Below, in pieces: positions 31,410 to 37,671 of a DNA stretch of 37,671 bases. Every line of letters starts with the position of its first letter. Within the stretch, counting starts at the first letter, position 1. A program made the position numbers and the translations under genes. The notes below the pieces were generated by a model, which searched no databases, was not told where the DNA came from, and saw only the letters and a program-made list of their open reading frames with translations. Source of the stretch: Chloroflexota bacterium (GTDB taxonomy: Bacteria > Chloroflexota > Dehalococcoidia > Lucifugimonadales > JACPCL1). The stretch spans positions 1-37,671 of the forward strand of contig JACQOP010000039.1 in NCBI GenBank assembly GCA_016202485.1, in the 5' to 3' direction.

Positions 31410-33071
31410 TCATACCGTTGCCAGGTACTGGTGAACAAGGCTCACGGCTATAGCGCCCTCTCCGACAGCAGAGGCAACCCTGCGGACCACACCATTACGC
31501 ACGTCTCCGGCGGCAAAGATGCCGGGGACGCTGGTCTCCAGCAAATAAGGGTCGCGGTTGGGCTTCCACCCCTTGGGACGCTGCCCGTTCTTCACAAGGT
31601 CAGGGCCGGTAAGGATCAGCCCCGCAGGGTTTCGCTCCACAACCCCGGCCACCAGGTCCGTGTGAGGGCTGGCGCCAATGAACACAAACACCGCTGAGGC
31701 GGGCGCCGTGCTCTCAGCCCCGTCAAGCCTGTTCTTGAGGGTAATAGTCTCCAACTTGCGCTGTCCGCCCACCGCGCTGACTTCTATATTGGTCCGGACC
31801 TCTATGTTCGGGGTCTTGTGTATCTGGTCTACCAGATAGTGGGACATGCTTTCGGCTATGGAGCCGCCGCGCACCAGCATGGTGACCCTGCTTGCATACT
31901 GGGCAAGAAAGATAGCCCCCTGCCCTGCCGAGTTGGCGCCCCCCACCACAAAGACGTGTCCCCCTTTGTAATAGGCCGCCTCCGTCATGGCAGCGCCGTA
32001 GTAGACACCGGCCCCCGTAATGGCCTCGGCTCCTGGCACCATCAGCTTGCTCACCGTAACCCCCGTGGCAATAATCAAGGCACGGGACACCACCTCGGAG
32101 CCGTCATTGAGCGTCACAATGCGATTGGGGTCTTCCACACGTACCTTCACCGCTTCCAGCCCCGTCAGGATCTCAGCGCCGAACCGGCGGGCTTGAATGG
32201 TCGCCCGCTGGGCCAGGTCGCTGCCGCTTAGCCCGTTGGGGAACCCAAGGTAGTTCTCAATGCGGGAAGAGGTGCCAGCCTGCCCACCCGTGGCCTGGCT
32301 CTCTATCATGGCAGTGCGCAGGCCCTCGGAGGCCCCATACACGGCAGCCCCCAGTCCTGCAGGGCCTGCGCCGACAATGACAATATCGTACAGGGGCTGG
32401 TTCGCGTGGGTCTGCAAGCCCACTTTTTCTGCAAGGCTTCTGGTGTCCGGCTCAATGAGCACGTCCCCATCGGGCAAAAAAATCACCGGAAGGCGGTGCT
32501 GGCCTTGGTTGACCTCCTCCACCAGCAGCCTCGCCTGCTCATCCTTCTCCACGTCCAGCCACTGGTAGGGAATGCGGTTGCGGGCCAAGAAGTCCTTGAC
32601 GTTGTGGGAGGCGCTGGACCACTGGGTTCCTGCCACCCTGATGCCCTCGTAGGGTAAGGGAGTGGCTGCAGCCCAGACGGACAGCAGGTCGTCAAGGACG
32701 GGATAGAGGTTCTGCTCTGGCGGGTCCCAGGGCTTCATCAGGTAGTAATCAAGCCCAACGTCGTTGATGCTCCGGATTGCCGCCTCTGTATCGGCGTAGG
32801 CGGTCAGCAGGACTTTTTTTGCCTCTGGGTAAAGGCGCTTGGCCTCCGCCAGGAACTCAACCCCCGTCATCGCCGGCATGCGCTGGTCCACCAGGAACAG
32901 GGCAATGGGGTCATTGCGGCGCTTGAACTCCTTCACCGCCGCCAGCGCCTCCTTACCAGAAAATGCCTTGACAATCCGGTACTCGCGGCGAAAGTGGGAC
33001 CGCAAGTCCCGCTCTACGGCGTTCACCACCTGGGGCTCATCGTCAACTGTCAGGATAATGGGCGTAACCAT
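31410..33071 (-). CDS. Fusion: response regulator receiver - glutaredoxin-like domain - TrxR-like FAD oxidoreductase
   Basis: A 553-residue three-domain protein. Residues 1-130 are a REC domain (Asp10, Asp11, phospho-acceptor Asp62, Thr90, Lys113). Residues 144-219 are a glutaredoxin-like fold in which the active-site Cys is Ser (QWSSAS). Residues 226-553 are a thioredoxin-reductase-like flavoprotein: IVIVGAGPAGLGAA for FAD (GxGxxG 234-239), VVGGANSAGQG for NAD(P)H (about 376-384), and GIFAAGDVRNG at the C-terminus. Where TrxR has CATC, this protein has YYGAAM (about 358-362), so no redox dithiol remains. It therefore cannot reduce thioredoxin in the classic way. Phosphorylation by the adjacent kinase (31380) probably controls the FAD domain. 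Confidence 0.92.
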   Translation of the reverse strand: MVTPIILTVDDEPQVVNAVERDLRSHFRREYRIVKAFSGKEALAAVKEFKRRNDPIALFLVDQRMPAMTGVEFLAEAKRLYPEAKKVLLTAYADTEAAIRSINDVGLDYYLMKPWDPPEQNLYPVLDDLLSVWAAATPLPYEGIRVAGTQWSSASHNVKDFLARNRIPYQWLDVEKDEQARLLVEEVNQGQHRLPVIFLPDGDVLIEPDTRSLAEKVGLQTHANQPLYDIVIVGAGPAGLGAAVYGASEGLRTAMIESQATGGQAGTSSRIENYLGFPNGLSGSDLAQRATIQARRFGAEILTGLEAVKVRVEDPNRIVTLNDGSEVVSRALIIATGVTVSKLMVPGAEAITGAGVYYGAAMTEAAYYKGGHVFVVGGANSAGQGAIFLAQYASRVTMLVRGGSIAESMSHYLVDQIHKTPNIEVRTNIEVSAVGGQRKLETITLKNRLDGAESTAPASAVFVFIGASPHTDLVAGVVERNPAGLILTGPDLVKNGQRPKGWKPNRDPYLLETSVPGIFAAGDVRNGVVRRVASAVGEGAIAVSLVHQYLATV

Positions 33072-33128
33072 ACACGAACTCGTAACCCCTCACACTCAGA
33101 TTACCTGGCCCCTGCAGCAGGTCGGCGG

Positions 33129-33455
33129 TCAGGACCGTTCCCCTCTGCGGCTCCGCCCCCTTCTACGTGCCGTCCTGAGCGTCGGCGCTTCACCCACAAC
33201 AGCATCATCCACGTAGCACCATATCCACTCCTCATCGGGTTCAAAAGACTGCACCAGGGGATGCCCCACGGTCCGGAAGTGGCCGCTGGCATGCTTGTTC
33301 TTGGAATCGTCGCAGCAACCCACGTTGCCGCACGTGAGACACATGCGCAGGTGCACCCACCTGTCCCCAATGGCCAGGCACTGTGCACACCCCTGGGCGT
33401 TCGGAGTCACATCCTGCACCGCATCCCCATGCTCGCAGTCTATTTCAATGGCCAT
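33129..33455 (-). CDS. UBP-type zinc-finger protein
   Basis: A 108-residue protein with a UBP zinc-finger pattern: CEHGDAV (Cys7, His9), CAQC (Cys23, Cys26), CLTCGNVGCC (Cys39, Cys42, Cys47/48), then H..GH..VGHPLVQSFEP with three His. WIWCYVDDAVVGE follows. In bacteria this domain is found next to or fused with response-regulator/TrxR-like proteins; a role in binding a C-terminal Gly-Gly or another peptide end is conceivable but unproven. AAGGAGG at 33460-33466 sits four bases before the ATG at 33455, which rules out the longer open frame upstream that overlaps the cyclase. The C-terminus is Arg-rich. Confidence 0.88.
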   Translation of the reverse strand: MAIEIDCEHGDAVQDVTPNAQGCAQCLAIGDRWVHLRMCLTCGNVGCCDDSKNKHASGHFRTVGHPLVQSFEPDEEWIWCYVDDAVVGEAPTLRTARRRGRSRRGERS

Positions 33456-33526
33456 TATTCCTCCTTGGATAGTCCAATGCCCCCCTAAGAGGGCCGTGCG
33501 CTGCCTTCTCCCAGCAACCCTTAGCC

Positions 33527-34300
33527 TCACGAGTCCAAACGCATCACCCGGATCACGACCGGCTGCTCCCGGCCACGGACGCTGACAGTCCGCTGCTCCA
33601 GGCTCGGATACCGGTCCGCCACGTACTGGTAAATGGTGTCGCTCAACACTACCTCTCCCCCCTGGGCCTCCGCCTGCAGCCGGGCAGCCGTGTTGACGGT
33701 GTCTCCCAGGACCGTGAAGTCGTGGACACCGCCACTGCCGATCTTGCCCACAAAGGCGGTGCCTGTGTGGACAGCAACACCCAGAGGCAGCCAAGGGGCC
33801 TGCGTGCTGCCATAGCCCACGGCCCTGAGTAACCCTTCCGCAGCCAGGACTGCGTCCTTCTGGAAGGTCGGGGCCCGGGCAGGAAGAAAGAAGGCCATCA
33901 CCTCATCCCCCAGCATCTTGTCAATGATGGCCCTGTGGTCCACCAGCACGCTCGTCGCTGCAGCGTAGAAGCGGTTCAGCAGCCCGGCGAAGGCCCCTGC
34001 CCCCATATGCTCCCCCAGCGCAGTGGAGCCACGCACGTCTGCAAACAGCACAGCAATGTCCACCTCTGCGCCCCCTACGGGCAGGATGTCATCACACAGG
34101 TTGCACATGTTAGGGTTCTTGCGGGAAGGCCCCCGTTTCCCTAGCCGGGCAACCACACCACCTACTCCTCCAAAGGGAGTGCTGCACACCAGGCAGCGAG
34201 GGTTGCTGGGCAACACCGCAAGGCGGGAACGGTGTCCCTTGGTCAGGACATCCCGCCACACGGCTTCAATCTCCGGCGATACGTTTTGCTGGTTTGCCAT
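33527..34300 (-). CDS. Class III adenylate cyclase with CxxC-CxxC N-terminal region
   Basis: A 257-residue class III cyclase. Metal-binding Asp88 (LFADVRGST) and Asp132 (DKMLGDEVMAFF), substrate Lys128, and HDFTVLGDTVNTAARLQ with Asp194, Asn203 and Arg207 are all present. Lys/Asp at the base-selecting sites predict ATP, so cAMP is the product. The N-terminal 75 residues have two CxxC pairs (Cys36/39 and Cys66/69), possibly a zinc or redox site that senses the cell state. No membrane segment is seen. It heads a four-gene minus-strand operon whose last gene carries a cAMP-type binding domain. Confidence 0.92.
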   Translation of the reverse strand: MANQQNVSPEIEAVWRDVLTKGHRSRLAVLPSNPRCLVCSTPFGGVGGVVARLGKRGPSRKNPNMCNLCDDILPVGGAEVDIAVLFADVRGSTALGEHMGAGAFAGLLNRFYAAATSVLVDHRAIIDKMLGDEVMAFFLPARAPTFQKDAVLAAEGLLRAVGYGSTQAPWLPLGVAVHTGTAFVGKIGSGGVHDFTVLGDTVNTAARLQAEAQGGEVVLSDTIYQYVADRYPSLEQRTVSVRGREQPVVIRVMRLDS

Positions 34301-34414
34301 GCTGCACCCCCCACAAGGCCTTGATGTATGCGCATCAAGAGGCCAAAAGCTGACTTAGCATAATCCTTGTGGGAATGCGTGACAAGCACCCGCCCCGTTC
34401 CTATCCCGGCGGCC

Positions 34415-35425
34415 TTATCCCCTCGGCAGCGCAAGCATCAGCGCATCCAACGCCAGGCGGGTGTTGACATTGGCCTCCAGCCTCTCCATTGTAGCCAGGA
34501 GCTCCTGCGCCACTGTACAGGCCTGCTGCGGTGTGTAGCGCCCTGCCCGCTCCTCCAGGGATGCCAGCCAGTCGGTGTTGGCGGCAAGCTGCGGCGCCCC
34601 CTGGCGCACGACGAGCACGTCCCGCCACCAGCCAAGCCACAGGGCCAGGGTCTCCAGCACAATTGCCCTGTCCCGGGCGAAGCGCCCTGCCAGTTCCTGG
34701 GCCACCTGGAACCGGCGCTCCAACCCCTGGTCCAGGAGCTCCAGCAGCTCCTCCAACCCCCCTTGCCTCGCCTCCAGCACCTTGGGGTCCCGGGCCGCCG
34801 CCAGCGCCCAGCCCAAGCGCCCGCCGGAGAGCCTTGCCAGCAACGTTGCATCCTCCGGCGCAACGCTATGCTCTTCCCTGAGCTGCCGGGCAATGGCCTC
34901 CTGGGATAGTGGCCGCAGCTCCAGCCGCTGGCAGCGAGAGCGCACCGTGGGCAGCAAGTCCTGGTCAGACCCCGTCAGCAGCAGCAAAGTAACCCGAGGA
35001 GGCGGCTCTTCCAGGGTCTTCAGCAGCGCATTGGCCGCCTCGTCGTGCAGCTTCTCGGCAGGGTCCAGGATAAATACCAGCATTCTGCCTTCGTATGGCC
35101 CCAGGGCGGCCCGCTGCTCCAGCGCCCGTACCTGGTCAATAGCAATGACCGTCCGCATCCGCCCCGTCTCCGGGTGGGGCGTCATCGTCGCCACCTCCAC
35201 GTCCGTATGCAGCCCGCGGGCAATGCGCTGGCAGGACCGGCACTGCCCGCAGGGGGGGTCCTCCCCTGTGCAGTTCAGCGCCCGCGCAATGTCCAAGGCG
35301 AGGGTGGACTTGCCCGACTGGGGCGGGCCGGCAATGATGAAGGCATGGGCCATCTCCCCCCGGGCCATACTCCTGCCCAGGGCGGAGGTGATATGCTCCT
35401 GGCCGATGATGCTCCAGTTAGGCAT
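34415..35425 (-). CDS. holB: DNA polymerase III delta-prime-like subunit
   Basis: A 336-residue clamp-loader AAA+ protein. The N-terminus is NWSIIGQEHITSALGRSM with Walker A GPPQSGKST (residues 33-41). A zinc-binding CTGEDPPCGQCRSC (Cys52, 59, 62, 65) follows, then FILDPAEKLHDEAANALLKTLEEPPP and the SRC arginine finger (VRSRCQRLEL). Walker A is intact, as in DnaX or Gram-positive delta-prime, whereas E. coli delta-prime has lost it. The ATG at 35425 fits the family start, although no Shine-Dalgarno is visible; in-frame ATGs further upstream (35476, 35557) run into repeat-rich DNA. The C-terminal half is the helical lid and collar. Confidence 0.9.
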   Translation of the reverse strand: MPNWSIIGQEHITSALGRSMARGEMAHAFIIAGPPQSGKSTLALDIARALNCTGEDPPCGQCRSCQRIARGLHTDVEVATMTPHPETGRMRTVIAIDQVRALEQRAALGPYEGRMLVFILDPAEKLHDEAANALLKTLEEPPPRVTLLLLTGSDQDLLPTVRSRCQRLELRPLSQEAIARQLREEHSVAPEDATLLARLSGGRLGWALAAARDPKVLEARQGGLEELLELLDQGLERRFQVAQELAGRFARDRAIVLETLALWLGWWRDVLVVRQGAPQLAANTDWLASLEERAGRYTPQQACTVAQELLATMERLEANVNTRLALDALMLALPRG

Positions 35426-35527
35426 GTTGCTTGTCAGTGCGCGGTGAGGGCGCAACTTCCCCCGCGCAGTTGTCATTGCTACGAAAATACGAGTGCACTC
35501 CAGGAAGAGCGGTAGCCATGCTGTCAT

Positions 35528-35629
35528 GTCCCGATAGAACCGGGACGAGGTGGTCAAACCACCCTTGCTGTCTGCAGCCTTTGCCTCGCGAAGTCCCGAT
35601 CCTGTTGAGGGTCCCGAAATAGTCGGGAC
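35528..35629. repeat. GTCCCG/CGGGAC inverted-repeat cluster
   Basis: GTCCCG (35528-35533) pairs with CGGGAC (35541-35546). GGTGGT/ACCACC (35549-35554/35558-35563) forms a second hairpin with loop CAA. GTCCCGA occurs at 35593-35599 and 35611-35617, with its complement TCGGGAC at 35623-35629. The last two form a 7-bp hairpin with loop AATAG. Five half-sites within 100 bases suggest a dispersed repeat or a protein-binding region rather than a simple terminator. Confidence 0.6.
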
Positions 35630-35888
35630 ACCTCTCAGTGGTCAGCCGTTGGGCAAAGGGCTACGGTAGCAGCCCGCCCTCCTGCTATTGCGAACAGCTT
35701 CTCATCCTTGAGGGTGTCAGTGACTAGTGGCATGAAAGATTCTGAGCGAGGTCGTCGGACGATGCACGCCATCCCCTGCGCCAGCCGAGCGAAGCACCCC
35801 TCATCGGCCAGTCCTCCGGCCACGGCCACGGCAGTGGCCCCCCCTTCCTACTATGCTCCGGCAATGCCGAAGTTCTATCATGCACGAA

Positions 35889-35916
35889 AGGGGCGTCCCT
35901 GTTCCAAGACGCCCCT
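35889..35916. repeat. AGGGGCGTC palindrome
   Basis: AGGGGCGTC (35889-35897) and GACGCCCCT (35908-35916) form a perfect 9-bp stem around CCTGTTCCAA. It shares the GGGGCG core with the palindrome at 9080-9107 and lies just past the end of the HAD gene on its downstream side, so it could also help end that transcript. Confidence 0.6.
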
Positions 35917-35953
35917 ACAATAATCCAATCCGCCTGCTGGAACAAGCGCCTCA

Positions 35954-36466
35954 CTACACAGCCGCCCGCTCCGCCTGGGCCGCCAGCTTTTTGACCGCCG
36001 CCGCCAGTTCCCCCATGTCCCCAATAGCCACGTCGGCATGGCGGGCATCCCGGCTGGAATGGGCGGTGAACCAGATAGTCTTCAGACCAACAGCCTTGGC
36101 CCCAGCAATATCAGTGACATAGTTGTCCCCCACCATGATGCACTCCTGGGGCTGGAGGCGCAGCTTCCAGAGGATACCTTCAAAGAACCGGGGGTCGGGT
36201 TTCTCCACCTCCAGTTCTCTCACCGTAAACACGTGGCGGATGTAGGGGTCCAGGCCAACCTTCTCCAGGACCAGGCTCAGCGCCGTGGACTCCGGCCCCC
36301 GGGCATTGGAGGCGATGCAGCACAGGTACTGCTGGTGCAGGTCTTTCAGCGCCTGCGTGACCCCAGGGACCACTTCCATTGTAGGAGAAGTGGCCGAGGG
36401 CCTGCGAGTCAGGGGGATCTCCCGCATAAGGGTGTTCCCCCAGTCAAAAGCAATGGCTTTGATCAT
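35954..36466 (-). CDS. HAD-superfamily protein with DxGxT motif
   Basis: A 170-residue HAD-fold protein. Motif I is AFDWGNTL (nucleophile Asp8), with Gly10 replacing the second Asp that acts as acid/base in phosphatases. Motif II Ser/Asn is in CCIASNARGP, motif III Lys in LEVEKPDPRFF, and motif IV is CIMVGDNYVTDIAGAKAVG with two Asp. The cap is very small. Loss of the second Asp argues against an ordinary phosphatase and may point to dehalogenase-like or slowed chemistry, or a non-catalytic role. It lies between lysA (upstream) and the repeat region; no substrate can be inferred. Confidence 0.85.
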   Translation of the reverse strand: MIKAIAFDWGNTLMREIPLTRRPSATSPTMEVVPGVTQALKDLHQQYLCCIASNARGPESTALSLVLEKVGLDPYIRHVFTVRELEVEKPDPRFFEGILWKLRLQPQECIMVGDNYVTDIAGAKAVGLKTIWFTAHSSRDARHADVAIGDMGELAAAVKKLAAQAERAAV

Positions 36467-36569
36467 CCCCCCACCTCTCGGCTGTATATAGTAGGGCTAT
36501 TGTACCTGATTTTTGCGCTGAAGGGAGAGGGGGAAGGAGAGATTTTCCTAAGAGACCAGAGATTTTGCT

Positions 36570-37671
36570 CTATCCCACATCCGCCGCCATCAGGTCCTGG
36601 TACGTCTCCCGACGGCGGATAAGCCGCGCCTTGCCCCCGCTGACCATCACTACCGCCGGCCTCGGCGCCATGTTGTAGTTGCTGGACATGGGGATGCAGT
36701 ACGCCCCCGCCGCGGGCATCGCTATCAGGTCCCCCGCCTGCGAGGGAGCCAGGGCAACGTCCTTCACCAGGATGTCCCCCGACTCGCAGAACTTGCCCGC
36801 GATGGTCACCACGTCCGTGGCAAGCTGGCCCATGCGGTTCGCCACAAAGGCCTCGTACTGCGCCTCGTACAGCGCAGGCCGGATGTTGTCCCCCATGCCG
36901 CCGTCCACGCTTACGTACGTGCGGACCCCCGGGATCTCCTTGCGCGCCCCAACGGTGTACAGGGCCACGCCGGCTGGCCCCACAATAGAGCGCCCGGGCT
37001 CTATGACGAAGACCGGTTCCTCTGCAAACCCCAGCTCCCGCAGGCCGCCTTTGAATGCCCCCAGCAGCGCCTCCGCATACTGGGCGATGGTCGGCGGGCG
37101 CTGGTCCCGCAAGTAGGCGATGCCAAAGCCGCCCCCTGCGCCAAACTCTGCCAGCTTCAGCCCGTACTCCCGCATCTGCGCCGCAAAGCCCAGGGTAATA
37201 CCGATGGCCTCCTGGTACGGCTCCACCTCATAGAGCTGCGACCCGATGTGGCAGTGCAGCCCCTGCAGCCGCAGTTGCCGCGACCCCAGGGCCTGGCGCA
37301 CCGCCCGCTCGGCGTCCCCCGTAGCGATGGAGAACCCGAACTTGCTGTCCAGGATGCCCGTGGTAATCTTGGCGTGGGTATGGGGGTCCACCCCTGGCGA
37401 TACCCGTATTAGAATGTCCTGGGTCTTCCCCCTCTGAGCTGCCAGCTCCTCCAGCAACCCCAGCTCGTGGAAGCTGTCCACCACAATGCGGCCCATGCCC
37501 CAGTCCAGGGCCTCCTGCAGCTCCTGGGCGCTCTTGTTGTTGCCGTGGAAGTACACCCGCTCCTTGGGCATCCCCCCGGCCCGGGCCAGCGCAAGCTCCC
37601 CACCGGAGACCACGTCCATGCCCAGGCCCTCTTCCGCCAGCAGCTTCGTCAGCGCCAGGTTGGAGAAGGCC
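36570..37671 (-). CDS. lysA: Diaminopimelate decarboxylase, N-terminus outside window
   Basis: The frame is open to the right edge of the window, so the start and the PLP lysine lie beyond it; 366 residues are visible. The first visible segment, AFSNLALTKLLAEEGLGMDVVSGGEL, is a hallmark of the alanine-racemase-fold decarboxylases. GLHCHIGSQL, EPGRSIVGPAGVALY and the active-site CESGDIL followed by AGAYC and SSNYN are those of LysA. The enzyme makes L-lysine from meso-diaminopimelate as the last step of the pathway. It was read on the minus strand; the HAD gene follows 103 bases downstream. Confidence 0.94.
   Translation of the reverse strand, partial: AFSNLALTKLLAEEGLGMDVVSGGELALARAGGMPKERVYFHGNNKSAQELQEALDWGMGRIVVDSFHELGLLEELAAQRGKTQDILIRVSPGVDPHTHAKITTGILDSKFGFSIATGDAERAVRQALGSRQLRLQGLHCHIGSQLYEVEPYQEAIGITLGFAAQMREYGLKLAEFGAGGGFGIAYLRDQRPPTIAQYAEALLGAFKGGLRELGFAEEPVFVIEPGRSIVGPAGVALYTVGARKEIPGVRTYVSVDGGMGDNIRPALYEAQYEAFVANRMGQLATDVVTIAGKFCESGDILVKDVALAPSQAGDLIAMPAAGAYCIPMSSNYNMAPRPAVVMVSGGKARLIRRRETYQDLMAADVG

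Larger units (their letters stand above)
35426..35953. other. Repeat-bearing intergenic region between holB and the HAD gene
   Basis: These 528 bases contain no protein gene I trust; short open frames on both strands have no recognisable features. The left part (35528-35629) has repeated GTCCCG/CGGGAC units and the right end has an AGGGGCGTC palindrome (35889-35916). The centre (35640-35880) shows no structure I can name. Confidence 0.6.

Noticed and set aside
33456-33794. Upstream extension of the UBP zinc-finger frame over the cyclase gene
   Set aside because: It overlaps the cyclase in another phase; the AAGGAGG before ATG 33455 marks the true start.
35635-35829. Small open frame (64 codons) between holB and the HAD gene
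   Set aside because: No ribosome site, no conserved domain and odd composition; the region is repeat-bearing.
1-37671. tRNA, rRNA, CRISPR arrays, transposases, phage genes
   Set aside because: None was seen in a reading of both strands; the repeats present are short palindromes without spacers.

Overview
The window looks like a chromosomal segment of a fairly GC-rich, high-codon-bias bacterium, most likely a member of the Chloroflexota (Dehalococcoidia or a relative). That placement is an inference from gene content: a yceD-rpmF-fabD-nusB-acpP block, a stand-alone GlmL/MutL-type ATPase, a response regulator fused to a TrxR-like flavoprotein, and palindromes with GGGGCG/CGCCCC arms between genes. 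It was not tested by phylogeny. There are no rRNA genes, tRNA genes, insertion sequences, phage genes or CRISPR arrays that I can see.

Layout. 1-4.3 kb: two DinB-like proteins, a VapBC toxin-antitoxin pair with an extra tandem antitoxin, a glycerophosphodiesterase, and a methyltransferase overlapping a DNA-alkylation-repair gene. 4.4-7.1 kb (minus strand): yceD-rpmF-fabD-nusB-acpP, ending in a clear hairpin terminator. 7.4-8.4 kb: tsaD. 8.4-12.0 kb (minus strand): a thiamine-precursor salvage operon (thiZ-thiX-thiY-tenA) under a TPP riboswitch with its own terminator. 12.1-16.4 kb: glycogen phosphorylase, the tRNA methylthiotransferase MtaB, a small ABM-type protein and a metallo-beta-lactamase-fold hydrolase. 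16.9-19.8 kb: an alpha/beta hydrolase, a TlpA-like thioredoxin lipoprotein with an in-frame TGA, and glyA. 19.9-21.6 kb: an AT-richer three-gene cassette (two DUF488 proteins and a dual-OB-like protein). 21.6-24.7 kb: the ribosome hibernation factor hpf, a CcdA-type membrane thiol carrier and a GlmL-like ATPase. 25.1-27.2 kb: a candidate structured RNA, a lipoprotein, and a membrane protein that joins a voltage-sensor domain to a bestrophin/DUF4239-like domain. 27.4-29.9 kb: egtB-egtD (ergothioneine) and a glutaredoxin-like protein. 29.95-34.3 kb (minus strand): adenylate cyclase, UBP zinc finger, REC-Grx-TrxR-like fusion, and a cNMP-binding histidine kinase. 34.4 kb to the end: holB, a repeat-bearing gap, a HAD protein and the 3' part of lysA.

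Two observations stand out. First, the TlpA-like gene at 17719-18396 is one continuous frame interrupted by a single TGA, exactly where the first cysteine of the WCxxC active site belongs. A small hairpin with a bulged U and a G-containing apical loop follows at the spacing expected of a bacterial SECIS element. I read this as a selenoprotein (U-x-x-C), with a CcdA-type electron donor encoded 4 kb away. Second, the 29.95-34.3 kb operon carries a complete signalling chain in four genes: cAMP synthesis, cAMP sensing by a histidine kinase, and a response regulator whose output is a flavoprotein with all thioredoxin-type cysteines lost. A free glutaredoxin-like gene next to it aligns without gaps to the domain inside the fusion. 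Redox chemistry recurs through the window: ergothioneine, TlpA/CcdA, glutaredoxin and the TrxR-like protein.

All calls rest on reading the sequence and on recognising families from memory. No database search, folding program or alignment software was used.
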